Below are positions 36,944-46,622 of a stretch of 64,000 bases of DNA, in pieces. The notes beneath the pieces were generated by a model. It did no database searches and was not told the DNA's origin. It saw only the letters and a list, made by a program, of their open reading frames with translations. The position numbers and the translations under genes are program-made. Source of the DNA: Winogradskyella aurantia (lineage in GTDB: Bacteria > Bacteroidota > Bacteroidia > Flavobacteriales > Flavobacteriaceae); contig NZ_NGJN01000001.1 in the NCBI RefSeq assembly GCF_002266855.1, positions 496,001 through 560,000 on the forward strand, in the 5' to 3' direction. Position 1 is the stretch's first letter, and each line of letters opens with the position of its first letter.

Positions 36944-37976
36944 AATAGATGAAAAAATATGGTTTTGGACTTTATTGATTATTCCTATAATCATGCTCCT
37001 ATTTGTGTTTTTACAGGTTTGGAGACAATCTGCGCAAAAAAAATTCGCAGAACGGCGATTATTGGAAAAACTGAGTCCTAATCAGTCTTTATTTAAAGGT
37101 TTGCTCAAAGTTTTGGTGCTTTGTGCAGCTTTTGGCTGCTTATCCTTAGCTCTTGTCAACCCAAAGATTGGAACGAAATTAGAAACGGTGCGCAGTCAAG
37201 GTGTAGATATTGTATTTGCTGTTGATGTATCTAAAAGTATGCTGGCAGAAGACATTGCGCCCAACCGCTTAGAAAAGTCCAAACAGCTTGTTACACAAAT
37301 TATTAACAACTTGGCTAGTGATCGGGTTGGTATTATTGCCTATGCAGGTAAGGCCTTTCCACAATTGCCCATTACAACGGACTATGCTTCGGCGAAAATG
37401 TTTTTACAAAACATGAACACAGATATGTTGTCATCACAAGGGACAGCTATTCATGAGGCCATTCAGCTAGCCATGACCTATTACGATGATGAAGAACAAA
37501 CCAATAGAATCTTAATTATAATATCCGATGGTGAAGATCATGAAGGCGATGCCATTGAAATTGCAGAAGAGGCTAGTGACGAAGGGATAAGAATATTTAC
37601 GATTGGTGTGGGCGATACCAAAGGAGGACCAATACCAATAAAAAGAAACGGGGTAATTCTCAATTATAAGAAAGATAATAGGGGTGAAACCGTTATCACC
37701 AAGCTAGATGAATCTACATTAAAGCAAATCGCAAATGAAGCCAACGGCACCTACATTAATGGCAGAAATACCAGCGAAGTAGTTGATACCATAAAGGACA
37801 TTTTGGAAAAGATGGACAAAAAAGAGTTTGAGTCTAAACAGATAGCAGATTTTAAAGATCAATTTCAATGGTTTCTAGGACTTGCAATACTGTTTTTGTT
37901 TATAGATATATTTTTACTCGAACGCAAAACAGAGTGGTTAAAAAAATTAAACCTCTTTAATGAAGCTAATATTTAA
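36936..37976 (+). CDS. batB: BatB, VWA-domain membrane protein
   Basis: 346 aa, a paralogue of BatA with the same helix-helix-VWA-helix plan. MIDAS residues are D97, S99, S101 (DVSKS). It starts with TTG inside the end of batA; no ATG lies in frame until after the first helix has begun, and the resulting N-terminus (FRIDEKIWFW) fits the family. Translational coupling to batA is likely. Confidence 0.92.
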   Translation: MFRIDEKIWFWTLLIIPIIMLLFVFLQVWRQSAQKKFAERRLLEKLSPNQSLFKGLLKVLVLCAAFGCLSLALVNPKIGTKLETVRSQGVDIVFAVDVSKSMLAEDIAPNRLEKSKQLVTQIINNLASDRVGIIAYAGKAFPQLPITTDYASAKMFLQNMNTDMLSSQGTAIHEAIQLAMTYYDDEEQTNRILIIISDGEDHEGDAIEIAEEASDEGIRIFTIGVGDTKGGPIPIKRNGVILNYKKDNRGETVITKLDESTLKQIANEANGTYINGRNTSEVVDTIKDILEKMDKKEFESKQIADFKDQFQWFLGLAILFLFIDIFLLERKTEWLKKLNLFNEANI

Positions 37977-38062
37977 TGACAGCAGTATATCTTTAACATT
38001 TAAATATTCTTTAACGCAAATAAATCAAAGGGTTTGCTAATTTTAATTGTAAACAGGAAAGA

Positions 38063-38899
38063 ATGAGGTATTTTATAGTTTTCTTAGGATTATTGGTTGG
38101 ACTTCCATGTTTTGCCCAAGATGGTGCTAAAGAGAAACAAGAAGCCACAAAGAAGGCAGATGCTTTTGTATACAAAGCCAACGAACTGCTTCAAGAGGAC
38201 AATTATATTGAAGCAGAAATGGCATATAGAAAAGCTATTTCAGAAGCGCCTAATAAAGCGGTTGGTGCGTATAATCTGGCTCATACATATTACGAGAAGG
38301 GAAATATAGATGAAGCATTATTTAGAGGGCAAGAGGCGGCTAAAAATGCTAAAACTAAAGAAGAAAAGCACAGGGCATTTCACAATATCGGCAATTTCTT
38401 GATGAAAAATGAAAAATGCAAAGAAGCTGTTGAAGCTTATAAAAATGCGCTTAGAAGTGACCCTAGTGATGAGCAAACACGATACAATTTTGCCTTAGCC
38501 AAAGAATGTGCAGAGCAACAAAAGCAAGATGGTGGTGGCGAAGACAACAAGGAAGATAAGAATAAGGACCAAGAGCAAGACAAACAAGAAGACCAAAAGA
38601 AACAGGACGACAATAAGGAGAATCAAGATCAAAAAGATGAAGGTGATCAGGATAAAAAGAAAGGTGACCAAGAAGAAGATGAAGACGGTAAACCTAAAGA
38701 TGACAATAAAGACCAGGGCAAGGGTGATGATGATAAAGATGATAAAAACAAAAAGCCAAAGCCTAAGCCAGGCCAAATGTCTCCCCAGCAGATAAAAAAT
38801 ATACTGGAGGCCATGCAGAACCAAGAACAAAAAGTGCAAGCCAAAATGAATGCCGAAAAGCAAAAAGGGGCAAAAGTAAAAACAGAAAAAGATTGGTAA
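38063..38899 (+). CDS. batC: BatC-like TPR protein with highly charged tail
   Basis: 278 aa with a signal peptide ending CFAQ (about 19) and about three TPR units at 28-150 (DNYIEAEMAYRKAISEAP, KEAVEAYKNALRSDPSDEQ). A low-complexity tail of about 90 residues (150-240) is built almost only of D, K, E, Q, N and G. It ends with a Met/Gln/Lys-rich helix (SPQQIKNILEAMQNQEQKV). Probably a periplasmic scaffold in the Bat complex. The tail DNA is A/G-rich on this strand and creates long antisense frames that are not genes. Confidence 0.88.
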   Translation: MRYFIVFLGLLVGLPCFAQDGAKEKQEATKKADAFVYKANELLQEDNYIEAEMAYRKAISEAPNKAVGAYNLAHTYYEKGNIDEALFRGQEAAKNAKTKEEKHRAFHNIGNFLMKNEKCKEAVEAYKNALRSDPSDEQTRYNFALAKECAEQQKQDGGGEDNKEDKNKDQEQDKQEDQKKQDDNKENQDQKDEGDQDKKKGDQEEDEDGKPKDDNKDQGKGDDDKDDKNKKPKPKPGQMSPQQIKNILEAMQNQEQKVQAKMNAEKQKGAKVKTEKDW

Positions 38900-38981
38900 A
38901 ACCAATGATGAATAAGGAAAACCAATGCTTAATTTATTGCGCTTTCAATTGTAGAGTTTCTTGGTCCAAAATTGTAGGTAA

Positions 38982-40754
38982 ATGAGAATGATTAAATATA
39001 TATCCATATTATTTATCCTACTGGCAACAAGCCTAGTTTCAGCACAAGTTCAATTTGAAGCTAAAGTCAGTAAAAAGAAACTTGGTGTCAATGAACGACT
39101 GCGGATAGATTTTGAGATGAACAAGGATGGCGACAATTTTGTGCCACCAAATTTTGAGGGGTTTGACGTTGTTGGAGGTCCTAATACATCGGTCAGTAAT
39201 TCTTGGTACAATGGCCAGCGCTCGTACAAAAAAACCTATAGCTATTTTTTAGCTCCTAAAAAACGTGGCTCATTCACCATAAAGCAAGCCATCATTGAAA
39301 TAGATGGTGAAACGTACAAGACCTTTCCGGTAACCATCACCGTAACGGCAGCTGTAGATAAACCAAATGGACCACCCGATGCTTCAGATATTGCTTCAGA
39401 TAATATTCACTTGGTCGCAGAAGTCTCTAAATCCAATCCCTATTTAAACGAGGCCATAACGGTGGTGTATAAATTATATGTGTCACCCGAAACGGGAGTC
39501 AGTAATTGGCGCGAAAAGGACAATCCACGATATAATGACTTTTGGAGTCAGAACATTGAAATTAAAGGACTAAATATTCAGAACGGAAAATATAAAGGTG
39601 AAGATTACCGCTACGTGGTACTCAGAAAAACAGTTCTGTATCCACAGAAAACAGGTAAGTTAAAGCTAGAACCCTTGGTATTGGATATTACCGTAGAGGT
39701 GCCTACCAATAGAACGGATATATTTGGTAGGGCATTAATGACCAAAGTGCCAAAAACGGTTACTGCTGGTAGCCTAACCATTGATGTAAAACCACTTCCT
39801 GAGACTGGTAAACCATCAGATTTCAAAGGAGCTGTAGGAAATTTCTCCTTAAACGTTTCAACTTCAAAAAATCAATTAAACGCCACAGAGTCCTTACAGG
39901 CTACAATTGAGGTGTCTGGTAAAGGAAACCTTAAATTATTTGAATTGCCAAAATTAACCGCACCAAGCTCGCTTGAAGTTTACGAACCTGAACACAAGGA
40001 AAATGTTAGGACGAATCTAGCGGGAATGCAAGGAAGTATCTCCGATACTTATACCATCGTCCCTCAATACAAAGGCAAGTATCCCATTCCACTAATTTCC
40101 TTCTCTTATTTTGATTTAGCAACGGAAACCTATAAGCGTATTTCCTCAGATGAAATAATTATAGACGTTTTAGAAGGACCGACGGCCGCCTTGAATGCGG
40201 CCAATGAGTCTTCAAGCGCAAATACAAAGCAAACGGTAAAACCAAACACAAATGCCTTTGCTTTTATAAAAACATCTAGTAATTGGACTGCAATGAGGGG
40301 TAAGTCCTTTTTCAAATCCAATTTGTTTTGGGGCTTGTTTTTAGTGCCATTTTTATTTATTCCTTTAGCCATATTCATCAGAAGGCGTAAGGATTTACGT
40401 GATGCAGACGTGCAAGGTACCCGTCAAAGGAAGGCGGACCGATTAGCCAGGAAGTACTTGAGTAAGGCCAAGAAAGATTTGGGCCAAAAGGAAGCCTTTT
40501 ATATTGCCTTAGAAAAAGCCCTACATAATTACCTTAAGGCCAAGTTAAGTATTGAAACCAGTGACTTTAATAAGGATAAAATCAAAAAATTACTCACAGA
40601 TAGACAAGTGGAAGCTGATGTTGTGAACCAGTTTCTGTCAATTTTAGAGAGTTGTGAATTGGCAAGGTATACACCGATTACACAGGTGACCATGCAAAAT
40701 GATTACGATAAGGCAGCTAAAACGATATCATTAATAGATAAACAATTGAGATAA
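38982..40754 (+). CDS. batD: BatD family protein
   Basis: 590 aa. A signal peptide ends at SLVSAQ (about 21). Tandem beta-sandwich domains in the periplasm (VQFEAKVSKKKLGVNERLRIDFEM.., ATIEVSGKGNLKLFELPK) precede one membrane helix (about 445-464, FWGLFLVPFLFIPLAIF) and a cytoplasmic helical region. This is the standard BatD plan. It ends one base before the batE start. Confidence 0.92.
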   Translation: MRMIKYISILFILLATSLVSAQVQFEAKVSKKKLGVNERLRIDFEMNKDGDNFVPPNFEGFDVVGGPNTSVSNSWYNGQRSYKKTYSYFLAPKKRGSFTIKQAIIEIDGETYKTFPVTITVTAAVDKPNGPPDASDIASDNIHLVAEVSKSNPYLNEAITVVYKLYVSPETGVSNWREKDNPRYNDFWSQNIEIKGLNIQNGKYKGEDYRYVVLRKTVLYPQKTGKLKLEPLVLDITVEVPTNRTDIFGRALMTKVPKTVTAGSLTIDVKPLPETGKPSDFKGAVGNFSLNVSTSKNQLNATESLQATIEVSGKGNLKLFELPKLTAPSSLEVYEPEHKENVRTNLAGMQGSISDTYTIVPQYKGKYPIPLISFSYFDLATETYKRISSDEIIIDVLEGPTAALNAANESSSANTKQTVKPNTNAFAFIKTSSNWTAMRGKSFFKSNLFWGLFLVPFLFIPLAIFIRRRKDLRDADVQGTRQRKADRLARKYLSKAKKDLGQKEAFYIALEKALHNYLKAKLSIETSDFNKDKIKKLLTDRQVEADVVNQFLSILESCELARYTPITQVTMQNDYDKAAKTISLIDKQLR

Positions 40755-40755
40755 T

Positions 40756-41508
40756 ATGCAGCTATTAAGATTACTATTGTTTTGTAGTTTAAGTCTGTTG
40801 GGAACGTCTCAGAATAATGAACGTTTTGAACAGGCAAATGCCTTATATAATGATGCCAAATATGCTGAGGCTATAGATATTTATGAATCTATTTTAGACA
40901 CAGACGTTCACTCTGCAGAGCTTTATTTTAATTTAGGTAATGCCCATTATAAATTAAATAATATAGCTCCAAGTATTTATTATTATGAAAAGGCCTTGTT
41001 ATTAGACCCAAACGATAAAGACATAAAGAATAACCTGGCTTTTGCCCAAAACATGACTATTGATGCAATTGACAAGGTGCCAGATGTAGGATTTTCGAGA
41101 ATAGTAAAGAATATTGTAAACACGGCATCGGCCGATACTTGGGCAAAAATTGCCATTGTTGGTGTCTTTATTTTTGTGGGTCTCTTTTTGCTCTATCATT
41201 TTGCTTATGCCACAACGCGAAAACGCATAGCATTTATAGTGAGTGTCATAGGAATGGCATTAGCGTTGTTTTCTCTGACTATGGCATTTCAAAAGCAACG
41301 CATAGAGAGAAATGATAATCCTGCAATAGTTTTCGCGCAGGAAAGCCGAGTAAAAACTGATCCCAATAAAACGAGTGAAGAAGTCTTCAGGCTCCACGAA
41401 GGAACTAAAGTTCAGGTTTTGGAACCCTATGATGATTGGTACAAAATTCAATTGGCAGATAAATCTACAGGGTGGATTCCTTCAACAGACATTAAAATAT
41501 TGAAGTGA
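40756..41508 (+). CDS. batE: BatE, TPR and SH3-like protein
   Basis: 250 aa: an N-terminal signal or anchor (1-18), TPR repeats (about 22-95, YFNLGNAHYKLNNIAPSI), two membrane helices (about 133-152, 160-176) and a C-terminal SH3b-like domain (about 188-250; KVQVLEPYDDWYKIQL, TGWIPSTDI). Last gene of the Bat operon; no clear terminator follows. Confidence 0.9.
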   Translation: MQLLRLLLFCSLSLLGTSQNNERFEQANALYNDAKYAEAIDIYESILDTDVHSAELYFNLGNAHYKLNNIAPSIYYYEKALLLDPNDKDIKNNLAFAQNMTIDAIDKVPDVGFSRIVKNIVNTASADTWAKIAIVGVFIFVGLFLLYHFAYATTRKRIAFIVSVIGMALALFSLTMAFQKQRIERNDNPAIVFAQESRVKTDPNKTSEEVFRLHEGTKVQVLEPYDDWYKIQLADKSTGWIPSTDIKILK

Positions 41509-41584
41509 TTTTTTTCATTCAATAAGTTAAGTTGTCCATATACTCAGAAAAAGTCATTATATTTTAAGAATCTAAGCAATTCCT

Positions 41585-43447
41585 ATGAAAGAACTTTTCA
41601 GTAACATCAGGGGTGATGCCTTTGGTGGTATAACAGCGGGTATTGTGGCGCTACCTTTAGCTTTAGCTTTTGGGGTATCTTCAGGTTTGGGACCAAGTGC
41701 AGGACTTTATGGTGCGATTTTTATTAGTTTTTTTGCGGCATTATTTGGAGGAACTAATACTCAAATCTCAGGACCAACAGCACCTATGACAGCTGTAAGC
41801 ATGGTTGTGATAGCAAGCATTGTTGCCGCAAATGAAGGAGACGTTCAAAAAGCATTGCCTTCAATTTTACTTGTGTTTTTGTTAGCTGGTCTTATTCAAG
41901 TACTATTAGGAGTTTTAAGACTTGGCGAATACATTAGATATATTCCTTATCCAGTAGTCTCTGGTTTTATGACGGCTATTGGCCTTATCATTATTATTAC
42001 TCAGATTTTACCAGCAATTGGATACTATCCTAAAGAAGACCATGAATTCGTAGAGCGGTTTAAACCTCAGGCGGAAGAAATAATTTTAGAAAATATTTTA
42101 AGAGAGGAAGCGGGAGAAGGGATATTGGTCATTGATAATTTTGAAGAAACGATAAAACGTGCTGATGAAATAACTCCAGAGGCCATTTTAAAAGAGTCAA
42201 AATCCTTAGCTGCAAAAAATGCTTCAGGAACCATAGGCGCTTTAAAGGTATTTCCTAGAGCATTTAAAAATATAAATTGGCTAGAATTAATTTTGTCCTT
42301 AAGCACTATCATTATTGTTTTTGGTTTTAAAAAAATAACTACCAAGCTTCCAAGTTCCTTAGTGGCCTTAATTGTAATCTCTACAATTGCAGTGGTTTTT
42401 GATTTAGATTACAGAACTATTGAAGAAATTCCTTCAGGTATACCAATGCCTCATCTCGATGTCTTCACAAATCTTGATTTAGGATCTATCTCACCTTATA
42501 TTTTTACGGCCCTAACCCTATCTATTTTAGGAGCAATAGATTCCTTATTGACCAGTGTTGTTGCTGATAATATGACGAAGACCAAGCATAAACCAAATCG
42601 GGAACTAGTAGGTCAGGGTATAGGAAATAGTATCGCTGCAATATTTGGTGGTATACCTGGGGCAGGAGCAACAATACGAACTGTAGTTAATATTAAGGCT
42701 GGCGGAAGAACCAAACTTTCAGGTATGATTGCTGGTTTGGTGCTGTTAATCATAATGTTGGCGCTCGCACCTGTAGCCTCAAAAATACCTGCCGCAGTTT
42801 TAGCTGGAATTTTAGTAATGGTGGGTGTTGATGTCATGGATTATAAGGGCTTAAAAGCAATCCCAAGCTTACCGAAGGATTTGGAGCTAGGCCCCATAAA
42901 GTTAAGTACAGAGGTAATAATAATGTTAATTGTACTCGGTCTCTCCACATTTTGGGATCTTATTTACGCTGTTGGTATAGGTTTAGTCATAGCCTCCCTT
43001 ATGTTTATGAAGAAGATAGGAAATATGACCGGCCAACGAAGCAGTGTAAAATCTATTAAGGAAACGATGTGGGTAGATGAACTGAATTTTCCTGAAAAAT
43101 TTAAGGAAGAAGTCTTTATAAAACATATCAACGGACCCCTATTTTTTGGGTCGACCAGCGATTTTTCAGCATTAACCGTTCAAATTCCTGATACCGCAAT
43201 GATCGTGATTATGCGTTTAGGTCGAATGCAATATATGGACCAGTCTGGACTTTACGCTATGGAGGATATGCTGCTTAATTTAAAAGAGCGAAATATAGAA
43301 GTGCTTTTTGTGAACCTCTTGAAGCAACCGCGATATATGATGGAACGTATTGATATAATTCCTGATTTTATCGGCGAAGATCGAATCTTCAAGACATTTG
43401 AAGAATGTATAGCATGGATTAACAAAAATGTGAAAGACCAATTCTAA
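41585..43447 (+). CDS. SulP-family anion transporter with STAS domain
   Basis: 620-aa inner-membrane permease with the SulP opening (GGITAGIVALPLALAFGVSSGLGP), about 12-14 membrane segments and a C-terminal cytoplasmic STAS domain (about 512-615). A charged insert of about 60-70 residues (near 150-220) interrupts the membrane core. SulP proteins carry sulfate, bicarbonate or dicarboxylates. The next gene, 13 nt on, is a beta carbonic anhydrase, which favours bicarbonate. A weak promoter (TTG-N23-TATATTTT) lies just upstream. Confidence 0.9.
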   Translation: MKELFSNIRGDAFGGITAGIVALPLALAFGVSSGLGPSAGLYGAIFISFFAALFGGTNTQISGPTAPMTAVSMVVIASIVAANEGDVQKALPSILLVFLLAGLIQVLLGVLRLGEYIRYIPYPVVSGFMTAIGLIIIITQILPAIGYYPKEDHEFVERFKPQAEEIILENILREEAGEGILVIDNFEETIKRADEITPEAILKESKSLAAKNASGTIGALKVFPRAFKNINWLELILSLSTIIIVFGFKKITTKLPSSLVALIVISTIAVVFDLDYRTIEEIPSGIPMPHLDVFTNLDLGSISPYIFTALTLSILGAIDSLLTSVVADNMTKTKHKPNRELVGQGIGNSIAAIFGGIPGAGATIRTVVNIKAGGRTKLSGMIAGLVLLIIMLALAPVASKIPAAVLAGILVMVGVDVMDYKGLKAIPSLPKDLELGPIKLSTEVIIMLIVLGLSTFWDLIYAVGIGLVIASLMFMKKIGNMTGQRSSVKSIKETMWVDELNFPEKFKEEVFIKHINGPLFFGSTSDFSALTVQIPDTAMIVIMRLGRMQYMDQSGLYAMEDMLLNLKERNIEVLFVNLLKQPRYMMERIDIIPDFIGEDRIFKTFEECIAWINKNVKDQF

Positions 43448-43460
43448 AAATTCAGAACTC

Positions 43461-44099
43461 ATGAACAAGTATTACAAGCAGTTATTGACCAATAATAAGA
43501 ATTGGGTAAAAGCAATGAAGGATAAGGACGAGCACTATTTTGAAAAATTAGCAAGAGGTCAGCGTCCACCAGTGCTATGGATAGGATGTGCCGATAGTAG
43601 AGTTCCCGCTAATCAAATTACTGGGGCACATCCAGGTGAACTCTTTGTGCACAGAAATATTGCAAATATGGTGGTTCATACGGACATGAACATGCTCAGC
43701 GTTCTGGATTATGCGGTTAATAATCTTAAGGTAAAACATATTATTGTTTGTGGGCATTATGGCTGTGGAGGGGTTGAGGCTGCGATGCAAAATAAATCAT
43801 TAGGACTTATTAATAAATGGATTAGAAATATAAAAGAGGTTTATAACGAACATAAAACTGAACTTAAAAATATTGAGGACTATCAAAAGCGATTTGATCG
43901 GCTTGTAGAACTCAATGTTATTGCTCAAGTTTATGACTTGGCAAAAACCTCTATAGTACAACAATCCTGGAAAGACAATACAGGATTGCAAATACACGGA
44001 TGGGTTTATGGGTTAGATGACGGCGTCATAAAAGACCTAAAGGTGTCTATGGATAGTGCCGCTCATTTAGACGACATATTTACATTAGATTTAGATTAA
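43461..44099 (+). CDS. can: Beta-class carbonic anhydrase
   Basis: 212 aa, interconverts CO2 and bicarbonate. Zinc ligands are C43, H99 and C102 (CADSRVPA and HYGCGG), with the D45-R47 dyad in place; this is the type with an accessible active site. Cytosolic. Closely follows the SulP transporter, suggesting coupled bicarbonate supply. Its stop overlaps that of cvpA on the other strand by 4 nt. Confidence 0.95.
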   Translation: MNKYYKQLLTNNKNWVKAMKDKDEHYFEKLARGQRPPVLWIGCADSRVPANQITGAHPGELFVHRNIANMVVHTDMNMLSVLDYAVNNLKVKHIIVCGHYGCGGVEAAMQNKSLGLINKWIRNIKEVYNEHKTELKNIEDYQKRFDRLVELNVIAQVYDLAKTSIVQQSWKDNTGLQIHGWVYGLDDGVIKDLKVSMDSAAHLDDIFTLDLD

Positions 44100-44608
44100 C
44101 TCGTTTCTAAATCATCTATCTCCTTCTCACTTTTTACTAACTCGGGAAAAATAACTGGAGCAAGTGATTTGACAGGTTCAAAAAGTACACTCTCTTCAAC
44201 ATGTTTCTTTTCCACAAAAGGTAATGCGTCGTTGAGTTTGTTAAAAATAATGAGAAGCACACTCAGTATAAGTCCAATTTTAAGCGCACCAAAAACACCA
44301 CCAAGAAGTTTATTGAGCATCCCCAAGGCAGCAAAATCCGCTAATTTAGTTAAGGCCTTTCCAGCCAAGCTAATAGCTAATACAATAATCACAAAGGTAA
44401 TGGCAAAAGCCGCCATGTTTATGGTATCATCACTCCAATCTAAACGACCCTCTAAAAAGCTAGCAGCAAAATGACTAAAATGGATGGCTCCAAAAATACC
44501 TAAGACAAGCGCAAGCAAGGATGCCACCTCAACAAAAAGACCCTTCATAAGCCCTCTAATTAGCCCGAAAAGTAAAAGTGCTCCTAAAACTATATCAATA
44601 ATATTCAT
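44096..44608 (-). CDS. cvpA: CvpA family membrane protein
   Basis: 170 aa with four hydrophobic helices (about 4-20, 27-48, 63-85, 103-121) and the CvpA opening (IDIVLGALLLFGLIRGLMKG). The family is known from colicin V production in E. coli and is widely conserved with a general envelope role. The tail beyond residue 125 is hydrophilic. Confidence 0.9.
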   Translation of the reverse strand: MNIIDIVLGALLLFGLIRGLMKGLFVEVASLLALVLGIFGAIHFSHFAASFLEGRLDWSDDTINMAAFAITFVIIVLAISLAGKALTKLADFAALGMLNKLLGGVFGALKIGLILSVLLIIFNKLNDALPFVEKKHVEESVLFEPVKSLAPVIFPELVKSEKEIDDLETS

Positions 44609-44736
44609 AGTAATAACAGTTTAACAAAAGAAACTCATTTTTATATGTAGCGGAATTGTTTGCCGACATTTAAAAATAAATTTGGAAATGTATGGTTTGG
44701 TCAAGATGAAATTCGTTCTAAAGGAGAAATATAGTT

Positions 44737-44744
44737 TAAATTTG
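44737..44744 (+). promoter_or_regulatory. Possible -7 element for the 118-aa protein gene
   Basis: TAAATTTG matches TANNTTTG. TTCG lies 21 nt upstream, a poor -33. The ATG at 44779 follows 34 nt later. Confidence 0.35.
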
Positions 44745-44778
44745 CTGTTAAGATAACGCTATTTGAGAGATAAAAATT

Positions 44779-45135
44779 ATGGCAAGGGACATACAATTGA
44801 AGGAGCGCTGGGAAATGATAGTTGAAAAACTATCTAATCAGTTTGCTGATGGCGACCGTTTAGATTTGGATTCTATTATTTATTTAATTGGAGTTCAGGA
44901 GCTAGGGCAAGTGCATCAGAAGTTTAAAAAAGATCAGAAGTTAGATTTAATGCATATTGCTATTTGCAAACTTCTTGAGCCATATGGATTTTACGAATTT
45001 GATTTTGTGGATGAAGACGGTTGGCCGCATTACAAGGTAAAAGCTCAATTGCCCTTCCTTAAGGCGGGAGAACAAAGTGTATTGATGAAGGAAGCAATAG
45101 TGAACTATTTTGTGGAAACCGAGTATATCGAATAA
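44779..45135 (+). CDS. Conserved flavobacterial protein, unknown function
   Basis: 118 aa, soluble and mostly helical with acidic patches; notable segments are DLDSIIYLIGVQELGQ and FDFVDEDGWPHY. I recognise the type as a lineage-specific protein often found before pheS but know no function. No signal peptide, metal motif or HTH is seen. It is followed 57 nt later by pheS, with a TAAATTTG element between (45143-45150), so pheS may have its own promoter. Confidence 0.72.
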   Translation: MARDIQLKERWEMIVEKLSNQFADGDRLDLDSIIYLIGVQELGQVHQKFKKDQKLDLMHIAICKLLEPYGFYEFDFVDEDGWPHYKVKAQLPFLKAGEQSVLMKEAIVNYFVETEYIE

Positions 45136-45192
45136 GAATTTTTAAATTTGTGCTCAATTTTTTATAAAGAAATCAGTTCAGCACCATAAGGA

Positions 45193-46212
45193 ATGATAGA
45201 TAAGTTAAAAGAACTCATAGCGGAAGCGGAAGCCTTTTCAGCCGAATCCAAGGAAGAAGTTGAAGCGTTTCGAATTAAGTATTTAGGATCTAAGGGCTTA
45301 CTTAAGCAATATTTTGCTGAATTTAAGAATGTCGCTAATGACCAGAAGAAGGAATTTGGGCAAACTATAAACCAGCTAAAAAAAATAGCAGAAGATAAAG
45401 TCAATACCCTTAAGGAAGCTTTAGAAAATCAAGAAGATGACAAAGGTATTTACGGGGATTTGTCACGTCCAGGGGAGCCTATAAGTTTAGGGGCTAGACA
45501 TCCTATTTCTATTGTTAAAAATCAAATTATAGATATTTTTTCACGTATTGGATTTAACGTAAGTGAGGGTCCAGAAATTGAAGATGACTGGCACAACTTT
45601 ACAGCATTAAATTTACCCGAATACCATCCAGCACGAGATATGCAGGATACCTTCTTCATTCAAACCAATCCAGATATCTTGTTGCGTACGCATACCAGTT
45701 CGGTGCAAGTGCGCTATATGGAAAACAATAAACCACCGATTAGAACTATTTCACCGGGCCGTGTGTACCGTAATGAAGCGATTTCAGCCCGATCACATTG
45801 TTTCTTTCATCAGGTAGAAGGGCTATATATAGATAAGGATGTGAGCTTTGCAGATTTAAAACAAACACTACAGTATTTTACGACAGAGATGTTTGGGAAA
45901 TCTAAGATTAGATTGCGTCCGTCGTACTTTCCCTTTACAGAACCTAGTGCCGAGGTCGATGTGTATTGGGGATTAGAAACAGAGACCGATTACAAAATGA
46001 CCAAGGGCACGGGTTGGTTAGAGATTATGGGTTGTGGCATGGTAGATCCTAATGTACTTGAAAATTGCGGTATTGATTCTAAGGAATATTCTGGTTTCGC
46101 ATTTGGAATGGGTATTGATCGCATAGCCCTTCTGTTGCACCAAATCAGTGATATCCGTTTGTTGAGTGAGAACGATGTGCGCTTTTTGGAGCAGTTTAAA
46201 TCCGCATTTTAA
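45193..46212 (+). CDS. pheS: Phenylalanine-tRNA ligase alpha subunit
   Basis: 339 aa, the catalytic chain of PheRS. An N-terminal coiled coil (1-90) contacts tRNA. Class II motif 2 (PGRVYRNEAISARSHCFFHQVEG) and motif 3 (GFAFGMGIDRIALL) are intact. pheT is not in the window, so the subunits are encoded apart. Followed 4 nt later by a small gene. Confidence 0.96.
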   Translation: MIDKLKELIAEAEAFSAESKEEVEAFRIKYLGSKGLLKQYFAEFKNVANDQKKEFGQTINQLKKIAEDKVNTLKEALENQEDDKGIYGDLSRPGEPISLGARHPISIVKNQIIDIFSRIGFNVSEGPEIEDDWHNFTALNLPEYHPARDMQDTFFIQTNPDILLRTHTSSVQVRYMENNKPPIRTISPGRVYRNEAISARSHCFFHQVEGLYIDKDVSFADLKQTLQYFTTEMFGKSKIRLRPSYFPFTEPSAEVDVYWGLETETDYKMTKGTGWLEIMGCGMVDPNVLENCGIDSKEYSGFAFGMGIDRIALLLHQISDIRLLSENDVRFLEQFKSAF

Positions 46213-46216
46213 ACGT

Positions 46217-46612
46217 TTGAAAAAGGATATTAAAATCCCAGAGGTTAAAGAGGTTTATCTCGCTGTGGTTCAAGAAAAGCATCCTGAATACAACACCCTA
46301 GATTGGAATGCCTATATCATTAATAATAGTGATATAGATAAGGACACAGTACTTATAGTTTCTAAAGGGTATTCTGACAAAAAGGTGACACCACCGATGC
46401 GGCATAGTCTCAAATTATTGCCAGCTAGAAGTTATGCCAAGATTGAGTATTTACAGGAAAAAGTATTAGCGCTGAATAACGAATTTAAGGTTACTTATTT
46501 CGAAGGCAATACTATGTTTGAAAAAACATACGTATTCAGGAAAAATACTATTAACACCAAAGCCCTGCAACCTTTGCCTTTAATGACACTAAAAGGTGTA
46601 CTTGTAAAATAG
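46217..46612 (+). CDS. Conserved hypothetical protein downstream of pheS
   Basis: 131 aa from TTG at 46217, four bases after the pheS stop. The open frame extends back to an ATG at 46166 inside pheS, but those 17 codons are pheS in another frame and read unlike protein. The product (KKDIKIPEVKEVYLAVVQEKHPEYNTLDWNAYIIN..) is soluble with alternating beta pattern. Function unknown; probably co-transcribed with pheS. Confidence 0.7.
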   Translation: MKKDIKIPEVKEVYLAVVQEKHPEYNTLDWNAYIINNSDIDKDTVLIVSKGYSDKKVTPPMRHSLKLLPARSYAKIEYLQEKVLALNNEFKVTYFEGNTMFEKTYVFRKNTINTKALQPLPLMTLKGVLVK

Positions 46613-46622
46613 CAATGCCCCT

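Noticed and set aside
38520..38780. Short-period repetition that could suggest a CRISPR or tandem repeat array.
   Set aside because: No fixed repeat length or spacers; it is in-frame low-complexity coding sequence of BatC.
38495..38905. Long antisense open frames over the batC tail, hydrophobic in one frame and basic in another.
   Set aside because: They arise from the A/G-rich DNA coding for D/K/E/Q repeats; composition is extreme and batC itself is well supported.
46166..46216. ATG start for the protein after pheS inside the pheS coding region.
   Set aside because: The 17 codons are pheS sequence in another frame; TTG at 46217 directly after the pheS stop is more plausible.
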